Assembly: GCF_920984665.1 (NCBI RefSeq)
Contig: NZ_CAKLBP010000002.1
Span: forward strand, 558,001-622,000
Reading direction: 5' to 3'
Length of the DNA stretch: 64,000 nucleotides
DNA from: Pedobacter sp. Leaf170
Lineage (GTDB): Bacteria > Bacteroidota > Bacteroidia > Sphingobacteriales > Sphingobacteriaceae
Numbering within the stretch: position 1 is the first letter of the stretch; each line of letters begins with the position of its first letter. This document shows positions 34,659 to 44,040 of the stretch, piece by piece. The notes beneath the pieces are model-generated. The model ran no database searches. It was given only the letters and a program-made list of their open reading frames with translations, and was not told where the DNA came from. A program made the translations under genes and the position numbers.

Positions 34659-37600
34659 ATGAGTATAAGAGAAGAACTAGAGAAACGTATTTTGGTAATT
34701 GATGGTGCGATGGGTACCATGATTCAGCGTTATACGTTAACTGAAGAGGATTTTAGAGGGGAGCGTTTTAAGGATCATCCTTGTGATGTTAAGGGCAATA
34801 ACGATTTGCTTAACATAACTCGTCCGGATATTATTAAGGCCATTCACCTGGAATATTTAAAAGCAGGTGCCGATATTATCGAAACCAATACCTTTAGTAC
34901 GCAAAGGATTTCTATGGCAGATTACCAGATGGAAGATTTGTCGTACGAATTAAGTTTTGAGGGTGCTCGGGTTGCTAAAGAAGCTGCGTTAGAATTTATG
35001 GCTGAAAACCCAGACCGCAAATGTTTTGTTGCAGGTGCTATTGGTCCAACCAATCGTACGCTTTCTATGTCGCCAAATGTTAACGACCCAGGTTATAGAG
35101 CTATCTATTTCGATGAATTGGAAGAAGCCTATTACGAGCAGGTTCGTGGTTTGGTAGATGGTGGTTCGGATGTATTGCTTATTGAAACCATTTTTGATAC
35201 TTTAAATGCAAAGGTGGCAATTGTGGCCATTAAAAAATACGAAGAAGTTATCGGTCGTAAGCTCGAAATTATGATTTCGGGAACCATTACCGATGCTTCT
35301 GGCAGAACATTATCCGGTCAAACAGCCGAGGCTTTTTTAAACTCGGTTATGCATGCAAAACCTTTGAGTATTGGTTTCAACTGTGCTTTGGGTGCAAAAG
35401 AAATGCGTCCGCATATTGAAGAATTAGCTACAAAAGCTGGTTGTTATGTTTCTGCTTATCCAAATGCAGGCTTACCAAACGAGTTTGGCGCTTACGATGA
35501 GCAACCGCATGAAACCGCTCATTTGGTAGATGATTTTATCCAGTCGGGTTTTGTTAATATTGTTGGTGGTTGTTGCGGTACCACGCCAGACCATATTGGC
35601 TGCATCGCAAAAAATGCAAAAAAGGCAGCGCCACGCAAAATCCCAGCTATTGAACCATTTATGCGTTTGAGTGGCTTAGAGCCGGTAACCATAACACCTG
35701 ATAGTATTTTTGTAAATGTTGGGGAAAGAACCAATATCACAGGCTCGCCTAAATTTTCAAAACTTATTTTAGGTGGCGATTATGAAGCAGCATTAGCAGT
35801 TGCACTGCAACAGGTTGAAGGTGGCGCTCAGATAATCGATGTAAATATGGACGAAGGCATGCTTGATTCAGAAGCTGCCATGTCGAAATTTTTAAACCTT
35901 ATTGCTTCAGAACCTGATATTGCAAAGCTTCCGATTATGGTCGATTCATCTAAATGGTCGGTTATAGAAAATGGCTTGAAATGTTTGCAAGGTAAAGGGA
36001 TTGTAAATTCAATTTCACTTAAAGAAGGCGAAGATAAGTTTAAAGAAAGCGCCCGTAAAATTATGCAATTCGGCGCTGCCGTTGTAGTAATGGCTTTCGA
36101 TGAACAAGGTCAGGCCGATAATTACGAGCGTAGAAAAGAAATTTGCAAGCGTAGCTATGATATTTTAGTTAACGAAATCGGTTTCCCACCGGAAGATATT
36201 ATTTTCGACCCGAATATTTTAACGGTAGCAACGGGTTTAGAAGAGCATAACAACTACGCTGTTGATTTTATAAATGCCACAAGGTGGATAAAAGAAAACC
36301 TTCCTCATGCTAAAGTAAGCGGCGGTGTTTCTAATATTTCTTTCTCATTTAGAGGAAATAATGTCGTTCGAGAAGCGATGCACTCTGCATTTTTATACCA
36401 TGCCATTCAGGCGGGTTTAGATATGGGAATCGTAAATGCCGGCATGCTCGAAGTTTATCAGGAAATTCCACCAGAATTATTAGAACGTGTAGAGGACGTG
36501 CTTTTAAACAGAAGGGAAGATGCTACAGAGCGATTGGTTGAATATGCAGATACTGTAAAATCAAAAGGTAAAGAACTTGTTAAAGATGAGGAGTGGAGAA
36601 AAGGAACGGTTGAAGAACGCCTTTCACATTCTTTGGTTAAGGGAATTGTAGAGTATTTGGATGATGATGTTGAAGAAGCCCGTCAGAAATACGCTCGCCC
36701 GATTCAGGTAATTGAAGGCCCGTTAATGGATGGGATGAACATTGTGGGCGATTTATTTGGTGCCGGTAAAATGTTTTTGCCGCAGGTTGTAAAATCAGCA
36801 AGGGTAATGAAAAAAGCTGTTGCTTATTTATTGCCTTTTATCGAGCAAGAAAAATTAGATAATCCGGATCAAAACCAAAGTTCATCGGCCGGTAAAGTTT
36901 TGATGGCAACCGTTAAGGGAGATGTTCATGACATTGGAAAAAACATTGTTGGTGTTGTACTGGCTTGTAACAACTTCGAAATTGTAGATATGGGCGTGAT
37001 GGTTCCGGCACAAGACATCATCAAAAAAGCAAAAGAAATTAATGCAGATATTATTGGTTTAAGTGGGTTAATTACGCCTTCTTTGGATGAAATGGTACAT
37101 TTCGCCAAAGAAATGGAGCGTGAAAATTTCACTATCCCTTTAATTATTGGTGGCGCAACAACTTCCCGAATTCATGCTGCGGTTAAGGTTGCTCCGAACT
37201 ATTCTGGTCCGGCTATACACGTTCTGGATGCCTCAAGAAGTGTTACGGTTTGCAGCACTTTAATGAATCCGGAAACCCGGGATGACTATATTGCAGGCAT
37301 CAAAGCTGAATACGATAAGGCTCGTGAAGCACATTTAAACAAACGTTCTGATAAACGTTTTAAAACTTTAGAAGAAGCTAGAGCAAATAAATTTAAGATA
37401 GATTTTAAAGCTGAACTTCCTATTCCGGCGTTTACCGGTACAAAGGTTTTTGATAATTATCCTTTAGAAGAATTAGTACCATACATTGATTGGACGCCCT
37501 TTTTCCATACCTGGGAATTACGCGGAAGTTATCCGAAGATTTTTGACGATAAAAATGTTGGTGATGAAGCCAAAAAACTTTTTTATGATGCACAAGTATT

Positions 37601-38339
37601 GTTGAAACGTATTCTTGATGAAAAATTACTAACAGCGAGAGGCGTAATTGGTTTCTGGCCGGCAAATGCAGTTGGCGATGATATTGTTTTGGATGTTAGC
37701 GGGAAAATGGAAAATGGAACGGAAAATTCCACCACTATTCACACGCTTCGCCAGCAGGCCGAAAAAGTTGACGGGCAGCCGTATTACGCTTTATCAGACT
37801 TTATTGCTCCGAAAGAATCGGGCATACAGGATTATTTTGGTGGTTTTGCAGTTACAACAGGGATTGGTATAGATGCTTTGGTTGAAGAATTTGAATCAAA
37901 ACACGACGATTATAACAGCATCATGGCGAAAGCCTTGGCCGATCGTTTAGCAGAAGCTTTTGCAGAGCGCATGCATGAGCGTGTTCGTAAAGAATTTTGG
38001 GGTTATGCAAAAGACGAAGATTTAAATAATCAAGCTTTAATTAAGGAAGAATATGCAGGTATTCGTCCGGCGCCAGGTTACCCGGCTTGCCCCGAGCATA
38101 CCGAAAAAGGTACTTTATTCGCCTTGCTAAATGCTGAAGAAGAAATAGGTCTTCGTTTAACAGAAAGTTATGCCATGTACCCAACAGCTGCCGTTAGCGG
38201 ATTTTACTTTGCAAACCCAGAATCGAGATATTTTGGTTTAGGTAAAATAACTAAAGACCAAGTAGAGGAGTATGCCAAAAGAAAAGGTATGGAGTTGGAA
38301 GAAGCAGAGCGATGGTTGAGCCCGAATTTGGCATATTAG
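34659..38339 (+). CDS. metH: Cobalamin-dependent methionine synthase, full length
   Basis: 1226 aa, the full multi-module enzyme. Homocysteine domain (~1-325) with the zinc-ligand Cys in NFNCALG-like GFNCALG and [10 protein letters not shown]; pterin-binding domain (~350-610, [15 protein letters not shown]); B12 cap and B12-binding domains (~650-880) with DVHDIGKNI, whose His is the lower cobalt ligand; activation domain (~900-1226) for SAM-dependent reactivation ([15 protein letters not shown]). Methylates homocysteine with methyl-THF. Controlled by the SAM-I riboswitch; metF, which makes methyl-THF, lies 428 bases downstream. Confidence 0.98.
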   Translation: MSIREELEKRILVIDGAMGTMIQRYTLTEEDFRGERFKDHPCDVKGNNDLLNITRPDIIKAIHLEYLKAGADIIETNTFSTQRISMADYQMEDLSYELSFEGARVAKEAALEFMAENPDRKCFVAGAIGPTNRTLSMSPNVNDPGYRAIYFDELEEAYYEQVRGLVDGGSDVLLIETIFDTLNAKVAIVAIKKYEEVIGRKLEIMISGTITDASGRTLSGQTAEAFLNSVMHAKPLSIGFNCALGAKEMRPHIEELATKAGCYVSAYPNAGLPNEFGAYDEQPHETAHLVDDFIQSGFVNIVGGCCGTTPDHIGCIAKNAKKAAPRKIPAIEPFMRLSGLEPVTITPDSIFVNVGERTNITGSPKFSKLILGGDYEAALAVALQQVEGGAQIIDVNMDEGMLDSEAAMSKFLNLIASEPDIAKLPIMVDSSKWSVIENGLKCLQGKGIVNSISLKEGEDKFKESARKIMQFGAAVVVMAFDEQGQADNYERRKEICKRSYDILVNEIGFPPEDIIFDPNILTVATGLEEHNNYAVDFINATRWIKENLPHAKVSGGVSNISFSFRGNNVVREAMHSAFLYHAIQAGLDMGIVNAGMLEVYQEIPPELLERVEDVLLNRREDATERLVEYADTVKSKGKELVKDEEWRKGTVEERLSHSLVKGIVEYLDDDVEEARQKYARPIQVIEGPLMDGMNIVGDLFGAGKMFLPQVVKSARVMKKAVAYLLPFIEQEKLDNPDQNQSSSAGKVLMATVKGDVHDIGKNIVGVVLACNNFEIVDMGVMVPAQDIIKKAKEINADIIGLSGLITPSLDEMVHFAKEMERENFTIPLIIGGATTSRIHAAVKVAPNYSGPAIHVLDASRSVTVCSTLMNPETRDDYIAGIKAEYDKAREAHLNKRSDKRFKTLEEARANKFKIDFKAELPIPAFTGTKVFDNYPLEELVPYIDWTPFFHTWELRGSYPKIFDDKNVGDEAKKLFYDAQVLLKRILDEKLLTARGVIGFWPANAVGDDIVLDVSGKMENGTENSTTIHTLRQQAEKVDGQPYYALSDFIAPKESGIQDYFGGFAVTTGIGIDALVEEFESKHDDYNSIMAKALADRLAEAFAERMHERVRKEFWGYAKDEDLNNQALIKEEYAGIRPAPGYPACPEHTEKGTLFALLNAEEEIGLRLTESYAMYPTAAVSGFYFANPESRYFGLGKITKDQVEEYAKRKGMELEEAERWLSPNLAY

Positions 38340-38348
38340 TTTTTTGGT

Positions 38349-38769
38349 ATTTAGTACTTAGTGTAAAGTAATTAGACAAGATGCATAATTTCAGAGATCT
38401 TAAAGTTTGGAAAATGGGAATTCAAATATCGAAATCGGTATTTCAGCTCACCAGAACTTTTCCTGCAGAAGAAAGATATTCTTTAACATCTCAAATAACC
38501 CGCTCGGCTATATCGATACCATCAGATATTGCAGAAGGCTGTGGTAGAGCATCAGCTAAAGAATTCAATCGGTTTTTAAGCATAAGTTTAGGCTCTGCAT
38601 TTGAATTAGAAACGCAGATAATATTAGCTTTCGAGTTCGGATATATTGATAAAATCAATTATGATAGAACAATAATTCAAATAAACGAAATACAAAAAAT
38701 GATAAGTGGATTGCAAAGAAGTTTAAGCCTCTAATCATAATACTCAATACTTTATACTAAGTACTAAAT
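38349..38769. repeat. 22-base inverted repeat framing the four-helix-bundle gene
   Basis: Left arm 38349-38370 (ATTTAGTACTTAGTGTAAAG...) and right arm 38748-38769 (...ATACTAAGTACTAAAT) are reverse complements at 21 of 22 positions. The arms lie outside the 38381-38734 gene; the right arm runs into the metF start codon (ATG at 38768). No transposase is present. Confidence 0.75.
38381..38734 (+). CDS. Four-helix-bundle protein (23S rRNA intervening-sequence / S23-like family)
   Basis: 117 aa, the family's usual size. Signatures: FRDLKVWKMGIQISKSVFQLT at the N-terminus, LTSQITRSAISIPSDIAEG in the middle and EFNRFLSISLGSAFELETQI. Family members form pentameric or monomeric four-helix bundles and include proteins encoded in 23S rRNA intervening sequences and the Avd accessory proteins of diversity-generating retroelements. 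No reverse transcriptase is near. It interrupts metH and metF and is framed by a 22-base inverted repeat. Confidence 0.92.
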   Translation: MHNFRDLKVWKMGIQISKSVFQLTRTFPAEERYSLTSQITRSAISIPSDIAEGCGRASAKEFNRFLSISLGSAFELETQIILAFEFGYIDKINYDRTIIQINEIQKMISGLQRSLSL

Positions 38770-39721
38770 GAAAATTACGCAACATATTCAAGAGGCAAAA
38801 GGTAAAACCTTATTCTCATTCGAACTCTTACCGCCGATTAAAGGACAAAGTATACAATGGATTTACGATGCGATTGATCCTTTATTGGAATTTAATCCAC
38901 CGTTTATTGATGTAACTTCTTTACGCGAAGATTACATTTACAAAGAGCAGGAAAATGGTTTATTGCAAAAAGTTTCTTACCGCAAACGTCCGGGAACGAT
39001 AGCCATTTGTGCAGCAATCATTCATAAATATAAAATTGATGCCGTTCCGCATTTAATTTGCGGCGGTTTTACTAAAGAAGAAACAGAAAATGCATTAATC
39101 GATCTGCAGTTTTTGGGTATTGATAATGTTTTGGCCTTACGTGGAGATGCCCGTGCCGCCGATCATTCTTTTGTGCCAACTAAAGGTGGCCATTGCTACG
39201 CTACAGATTTAATCGAGCACATCAAAAATCACAACGAAGGCAAATTTTTGCATGAAGATGTAGAAACTTTCAAAAGCGATTTTTGTATCGGCGTTGCCGG
39301 ATATCCAGAAAAGCATTTTGAAGCTCCGAATTTAAATGCAGATTTTAAATTTTTGAAAAAAAAGGTAGATATGGGTGCTGAGTTTATCGTAACCCAAATG
39401 TTTTTTGATAATCAGAAGTATTTCGACTTCGTAAAAAAATGCCGGGAGAACGATATTAATGTACCGATTATACCGGGTTTAAAACCGATAAGCACATTAA
39501 CGCAATTAAATGTGTTGCCAAAAATTTTCCATATCGATTTACCCGATGAACTTACGGACGCATTATCTCATGCAAAAAGCAATGCTGAAGCAAAAGAAAT
39601 TGGTACAGAAGCCATGATTAAGCAATGTAAGGAGCTAATCGATTTTGGTGTTCCAGTGTTGCATTTTTATACCATGGGCAGGCCAGAGCAAACTAAGCAA
39701 ATTGCAAAAGCGATTTTTTAA
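38768..39721 (+). CDS. metF: 5,10-methylenetetrahydrofolate reductase
   Basis: 317 aa TIM-barrel flavoprotein. Signatures: the catalytic Glu in FSFELLPP, the AHLICGG-like VPHLICGGFT, LALRGD (FAD/folate binding) and FIVTQMFFD followed by PIIPGLKPI. It reduces methylene-THF to methyl-THF, the methyl donor for MetH. It probably shares the metH transcript across the intervening four-helix gene; its ATG overlaps the right arm of the inverted repeat. Confidence 0.97.
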   Translation: MKITQHIQEAKGKTLFSFELLPPIKGQSIQWIYDAIDPLLEFNPPFIDVTSLREDYIYKEQENGLLQKVSYRKRPGTIAICAAIIHKYKIDAVPHLICGGFTKEETENALIDLQFLGIDNVLALRGDARAADHSFVPTKGGHCYATDLIEHIKNHNEGKFLHEDVETFKSDFCIGVAGYPEKHFEAPNLNADFKFLKKKVDMGAEFIVTQMFFDNQKYFDFVKKCRENDINVPIIPGLKPISTLTQLNVLPKIFHIDLPDELTDALSHAKSNAEAKEIGTEAMIKQCKELIDFGVPVLHFYTMGRPEQTKQIAKAIF

Positions 39722-39825
39722 AATTTAAGTGTTTTTGCCAAAGGCTTTCTACGCTTTTGGGAAAATTACAAAACATTGATCTTAGCTTTTTTGTTAAACA
39801 ATTTATACAACTTATCTTTGTAAGA

Positions 39826-40125
39826 ATGAAGTTTATAAATTTTAAATATGTTTTAATTATTTGCGTAACACTAACCTTATTTTTTAAGGTGAGCAATGTG
39901 ATGTCGTATTTAAAATTTTCTACCTCAACTATTGAATACACAGCACTAGCTGATGATTCTGAAAAAGAAGAGAAGAAAATTGAAAGTGAATACTTTGATG
40001 ATCAACTTTTCGCTAATTCTTCCTTTCAGGTATTTTCAGCATCACCGGAGAAATTACCGGTTTCTGGAGATTCCTTTGTTTTAGCCCACTCTATTGAGGT
40101 TTTAACGCCTCCACCATCTATTTAA
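39826..40125 (+). CDS. Small hypothetical membrane-anchored protein
   Basis: 99 aa from the ATG at 39826 (a longer frame from 39757 lacks support). One hydrophobic N-terminal segment (YVLIICVTLTLFFKV, ~8-22) is followed by an acidic stretch (DDSEKEEKKIESEYFDD) and a Pro-ended tail (LTPPPSI). The family is not recognised. It precedes a secreted S74-like small protein by 90 bases, codirectional. Confidence 0.55.
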   Translation: MKFINFKYVLIICVTLTLFFKVSNVMSYLKFSTSTIEYTALADDSEKEEKKIESEYFDDQLFANSSFQVFSASPEKLPVSGDSFVLAHSIEVLTPPPSI

Positions 40126-40215
40126 AGATAGTTTTTTCGTAAACAAATCTTTTTTCTCTGCCTAAAAAACAGTTTAGGCATCATTCATTTTTTTTTAATT
40201 TAATTATATCATAAT

Positions 40216-40629
40216 ATGAAACGAGCAATTTCACTCGCGGTATTTTTTGTAGCCGCATCATTTTCTCTTAGTGCACAAGAAGTTGTACAAAACAATGTTA
40301 AGCCTCTAAACAACTCTTTAGAAATGGTTTCTAAATTACAGCCGGTAAGTTTTAATTACGATAAAGCATGGGCCGAAAAGTTGAAACTTCCATCAACACC
40401 ACAATATGGATTTGTTGGTTCAGATGCCAAAGCGGCCGTGCCATCAGTAGTTGCAGTGCAGGCAAAACAATACGCGGCAGGTAAAAATGCTTTTAATTCT
40501 GCTACGATGACTAAGGTAGATTACGAACGTTTAATCCCGCTTTTGGTTGGAAGTATAAAAGAACAACAACAGCAAATTGACGATCTTAAACGCGAATTGC
40601 AATTATTAAAAACACAAAAAGGTGAGTAG
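40216..40629 (+). CDS. Small secreted protein resembling the S74 intramolecular-chaperone domain
   Basis: 137 aa with a signal peptide (MKRAISLAVFFVAASFSLSAQ). The rest resembles the peptidase_S74 chaperone of tail-spike and adhesin proteins: KLQPVSFNYD, QYGFVGSDAKAAVPSVV and the ending VDYERLIPLLVGSIKEQQQQIDDLKREL with a C-terminal coiled coil. Normally this domain caps a long trimeric fibre and self-cleaves; here it stands alone, without the fibre. The usual Ser-Lys catalytic pair cannot be confirmed by eye. A role in trimerisation is inference. Confidence 0.7.
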   Translation: MKRAISLAVFFVAASFSLSAQEVVQNNVKPLNNSLEMVSKLQPVSFNYDKAWAEKLKLPSTPQYGFVGSDAKAAVPSVVAVQAKQYAAGKNAFNSATMTKVDYERLIPLLVGSIKEQQQQIDDLKRELQLLKTQKGE

Positions 40630-40643
40630 TAATGATAGGAATC

Positions 40644-40668
40644 AGCCGGAAGAAATTCCGGCTTTTTT
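40644..40668 (+). terminator. Terminator after the S74-like gene
   Basis: AGCCGGAA and TTCCGGCT pair with a short loop, followed by TTTTT. Confidence 0.8.
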
Positions 40669-40673
40669 ATGCT

Positions 40674-41408
40674 TTACCAATTTATTTCATTCAATGCTTT
40701 TTTATAATTCTCTTTATCAAAACGATAAAGATTTGGTGCCTTATGTGCGCCACCTTTTCTAGGTTCATCGAGTTTAACCAAAATATTATAGCGCATAATT
40801 TTGCGGTAGAAATTACCTCTGTTTAATTTCTGACCAAGAATGGTTTCATACAAAGCCTGTAGTTCAGGCATGGTAAAGGTTTCAGGAAGTAAATTATATC
40901 CTATCGGTTTGTGGCTTATTTGTTCTCGCAAAGCTTGCAAAGCTTTTTGTAGGATATTCTTATGATCCATCACCAAGTTTGGAATGTTTTCGATAGAAAT
41001 CCATTCACAAGAATCCGAATAAACATCAGTTACAGGATTAACATCATTGTGATTTACCAAGGCATAATAGCCCAAGGTTATGAAGCGTTGCTTATGCCAT
41101 AAATTATCTGGATAGTCTTTAAAATAATCCTCTGAACGGTTCAGGTTTCCAAATACGCCAAAGGCATTTAAAAAAACTTTATCGGCTCCGGTTCTTTCAA
41201 AAAGTATACGTTTCGCCGCATCATCAATTGATTCATCTTTGTAAACATAGCCACCAGGAAGCATCCAGCTTTGTTCGCCTTTTAGCTTTGGCATTAGCAC
41301 ATTTAAACTGTTATTATGAAAGCCAAAAACCACACAATCTATAGAGATATGCGGTAACGCATTTTCCCATAATTCTGCACTTGCATCTTGAACTTCTTTA
41401 ACAATCAT
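40674..41408 (-). CDS. Nudix-related transcriptional regulator (NrtR-like), degenerate Nudix box
   Basis: 244 aa. N-terminal Nudix fold (~15-150, ISIDCVVFGF ... SWMLPGGYV) and a C-terminal winged-helix domain (~170-240, LNRGNFYRKIMRYNILVKL ... APNLYRFDKENY). The Nudix box reads GGYVYKDESIDDAAKRILFERTGA: the conserved R is kept, but two catalytic Glu of REUxEExGU are Ile and Arg. Loss of catalysis with kept fold is typical of NrtR-type sensors that bind sugar or ADP-ribose ligands. It follows thrC on the same strand 142 bases downstream. Target genes unknown. Confidence 0.85.
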   Translation of the reverse strand: MIVKEVQDASAELWENALPHISIDCVVFGFHNNSLNVLMPKLKGEQSWMLPGGYVYKDESIDDAAKRILFERTGADKVFLNAFGVFGNLNRSEDYFKDYPDNLWHKQRFITLGYYALVNHNDVNPVTDVYSDSCEWISIENIPNLVMDHKNILQKALQALREQISHKPIGYNLLPETFTMPELQALYETILGQKLNRGNFYRKIMRYNILVKLDEPRKGGAHKAPNLYRFDKENYKKALNEINW

Positions 41409-41550
41409 CGGCTAGAATGTTTATAATAGGATACATCCAAAATAAATAAATTGTTTCCTATTTTTTGAAAACCTTAAGAGTTTGGATATAATTTTATGTA
41501 ATGCTGAGACTTTCAGAATTTAAATTACCACCGCTCTTAATGATTCTGTT

Positions 41551-42864
41551 TTAATCTGCATTCTTTAACAAATAACTTTTAAATCCTTCAAAATCAGCAC
41601 CTAATTTATCTGCATGATGTGCTTTGCTCTGTAGCGCTTTAACCTGTTTTGGAATTTCTATTTTAGCAGCAATATCTACAGGGAAAATATCTGGAAATTT
41701 GCAGGCATGTGCAGTAGATAAAAATACCGCTGCACTTTTATCTTCAGGATTTTCCTTTCTAAATTTTTTAATGGCTAAGTAGGCAATTGCCGTGTGCGGA
41801 CAAGCTACATAATCAAATTTAGCATCTATCTCTTTGATGCCTGCAAGTGTTTCTTCATCATTAAAACGATAAGAAGTAATTATGTTTTTTAATGCTTCAA
41901 CATCGTTATCAAATAAATCCATAATACGAACCCAGTTGCTTGGTGCACCAACATCCATTGCATTTGAATAGGTTTGTGTTGATGGTTTTGTTTCATAAAC
42001 ACCTGATTCTAAAAAGCGGGGAACGGTATCGTTAATATTGGTTGCAGCAATAAATTGTTTCACTGGTAAGCCTAATTTGTAGGCCAATAAACCAGCACCA
42101 ATGTTTCCAAAATTTCCACTCGGAACGGAGAAAATTAAATCAATTAATCCTTGCTTTTTTAACTGCGCATAAGTGTTAAAGTAATAGAAGGTTTGCGGAA
42201 TTAATCTAGAAATATTTATTGAATTAGCAGAAGTTAAACGGAATTTCGCGTTCAGGTCTTTATCGGCAAAAGCTTGTTTAACCAAGGCCTGGCAATCATC
42301 AAAAGTTCCTTTTACTTCAATGGCTCTAATATTTTGTCCGTTAGTAGTTAGTTGTAGTTCCTGTATCGGGCTTACTTTTCCCTCTGGATAAAGAATGGTA
42401 ACTCTGGTATTTGTTACACCTAAAAAACCTAAGGCCACTGCACCTCCAGTATCGCCGGATGTAGCCACTAAAACATCTAGAAGCTGTTCGCCATCTTTTA
42501 GAAAATATGCCATTACGCGACTCATAAAACGAGCACCAAAATCCTTAAATGCTAATGATGGTCCGTGGAAAAGCTCCAACACAAAAGTTTTTTCATCTAG
42601 TTTTACCGCAGGCGCATCAAAATTAATAGCATCATCAATTAATGCTTTTAAATCATCAGCAGGAATTTCATCTTTTAATAATGCCGAAGCAACTTTATTT
42701 GCAATTTCAGGCAAGGTATATTTTTCAATATGTTCTATAAAATCCGCATCAAGCTGAGGAATTTCTACAGGCATATATAAGCCCTTATCTTGCGGCATGC
42801 TATTAAAAACAGCCTCTTTAAAAGAAACGCTTAGGTTTTTATTGTTGGTTGAGTACAATTTCAT
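41551..42864 (-). CDS. thrC: Threonine synthase
   Basis: 437 aa PLP enzyme. The PLP lysine lies in SLAFKDFGARF (~107-117) and the phosphate-binding loop in VATSGDTGGAVALG (~135-148). The N-terminal STNKNLSVSFKEAVFNSMPQDKGLYMP is the threonine-synthase start. It converts O-phosphohomoserine to threonine. Third gene of thrABC; the ATG is 19 bases beyond a 20-bp hairpin that overlaps the thrB stop. Confidence 0.97.
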   Translation of the reverse strand: MKLYSTNNKNLSVSFKEAVFNSMPQDKGLYMPVEIPQLDADFIEHIEKYTLPEIANKVASALLKDEIPADDLKALIDDAINFDAPAVKLDEKTFVLELFHGPSLAFKDFGARFMSRVMAYFLKDGEQLLDVLVATSGDTGGAVALGFLGVTNTRVTILYPEGKVSPIQELQLTTNGQNIRAIEVKGTFDDCQALVKQAFADKDLNAKFRLTSANSINISRLIPQTFYYFNTYAQLKKQGLIDLIFSVPSGNFGNIGAGLLAYKLGLPVKQFIAATNINDTVPRFLESGVYETKPSTQTYSNAMDVGAPSNWVRIMDLFDNDVEALKNIITSYRFNDEETLAGIKEIDAKFDYVACPHTAIAYLAIKKFRKENPEDKSAAVFLSTAHACKFPDIFPVDIAAKIEIPKQVKALQSKAHHADKLGADFEGFKSYLLKNAD

Positions 42865-42883
42865 GGTTTAAGTTGTAGGTAAT

Positions 42884-42932
42884 AAGTAATACGTTATAAG
42901 TTTTGAACTAGCAAACTTATAACGTATCACTT
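42884..42932 (-). repeat. 20-base-stem hairpin between thrB and thrC
   Basis: Arms 42884-42903 (AAGTAATACGTTATAAGTTT) and 42913-42932 pair at 19 of 20 positions with a 9-base loop. It covers the thrB stop codon and lies 19 bases before thrC. No T-run follows. Confidence 0.75.
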
Positions 42933-43860
42933 AAATAACTCTCGGTCCTTCGGCGTTAACCGAAGAAACAAAAGCTTTGCTGTTAATATTAATTTTATGT
43001 AGATGTTGTTGTTGTGCTTTGGTTATTTTTTTTGCCGTTTCTTCATCTTTTGTTAAGGCAAAAACCGATGGTCCTGAACCTGAAATACCAAAACCAATAG
43101 CGCCGTTTTCCATTGCCAGATTTTTCATCTCATCAAATCCAGGAATTAAAATAGAACGCGTTGGTTCAACCAAAACATCTTTCATGCTTCGGCCGATAAG
43201 GTCGAAATCATTCATAAATAATCCGCTTACCAGGCCTGCAACATTTCCCCATTGGGTAACTGCATCTTTTAAAAATACCTTGCTGCGAATCATCTGTCGG
43301 GCATCTTTTGTAGGTACATCAACTTCAGGATAAACAATTGCTGCATACATTCCGGCCGGGGCTGGGAGCGAAATTACATCAAGTGGTTCGTAACTTCTAA
43401 CCAAAACAAAGCCACCCATAATTGCTGGAGCAACGTTATCTGCATGGCCGTAACCGCAAGCTAATTCTTCACCTTTCATGGCAAAAGGAACCAACTCTTT
43501 TGGCGTTAGTAAATCGCCCATTAGCTTATTAATAGCAAATAAACCCGCAACCGTGCTTGCCGAACTAGAGCCTAAACCGCTACCAATTGGCATCTTTTTG
43601 TGCAATTCAATTTCAACGCCAATATCTAATCGGTTAATGTGTTTCAAATAATGCTGTACGCTGGCACTCACGGTATTCTTAGCCGCATCTAAAGGTAAAC
43701 GGCCATCATCGCCAGTAATTTTTTTGATGACAACACCCGGTGTTTCGGTTAAACACATCTCAACTTCATCGCCAGGCTCATTTACAGCAAAGCCCAATAC
43801 ATCGAAACCACAAACTACGTTTGCAACCGTTGCCGGAGCAAAAACTTTTATTTCTTTCAT
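42931..43860 (-). CDS. thrB: Homoserine kinase
   Basis: 309 aa GHMP kinase. The ATP-binding motif PIGSGLGSSSAS (~90-101) is complete; the N-terminal FAPATVANVVCGFDVLGFA and the C-terminal GISGSGPSVFAL complete the fold. It phosphorylates homoserine to O-phosphohomoserine. Second gene of the thr operon; 180 bases separate it from thrA, a gap that holds a REP-like palindrome. Confidence 0.97.
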   Translation of the reverse strand: MKEIKVFAPATVANVVCGFDVLGFAVNEPGDEVEMCLTETPGVVIKKITGDDGRLPLDAAKNTVSASVQHYLKHINRLDIGVEIELHKKMPIGSGLGSSSASTVAGLFAINKLMGDLLTPKELVPFAMKGEELACGYGHADNVAPAIMGGFVLVRSYEPLDVISLPAPAGMYAAIVYPEVDVPTKDARQMIRSKVFLKDAVTQWGNVAGLVSGLFMNDFDLIGRSMKDVLVEPTRSILIPGFDEMKNLAMENGAIGFGISGSGPSVFALTKDEETAKKITKAQQQHLHKININSKAFVSSVNAEGPRVI

Positions 43861-43969
43861 AATTAGAATAAGGATGAAGGGTTAAAGATTAAAAACCTTA
43901 CGTCAACTCTTCAGAATTTATCTTCTTGTTTTTTGAATTTTTTGGTATCTGTTTAATTTTATAAGAACA

Positions 43970-44027
43970 GTCAGTCTGAGTTTATCGAAGACCTTTACCT
44001 AAAATGCTTCGACAAGCTCAGCATGAC
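43970..44027. repeat. REP-like palindrome between thrA and thrB
   Basis: GTCAGTCTGAGTTTATCGAAG (43970-43990) and CTTCGACAAGCTCAGCATGAC (44007-44027) pair at 17 of 21 positions. One arm recurs at 28017-28037. Confidence 0.65.
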
Positions 44028-44040
44028 AATATCTATGCTT

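Noticed and set aside
38381..38734. Diversity-generating retroelement, because the four-helix protein is Avd-like
   Set aside because: No reverse transcriptase, template repeat or variable repeat is present within the window.
40632..40826. 64-aa hydrophobic ORF on the plus strand
   Set aside because: It covers the terminator and the 3' end of the Nudix-type regulator on the other strand; it is a shadow of that gene.
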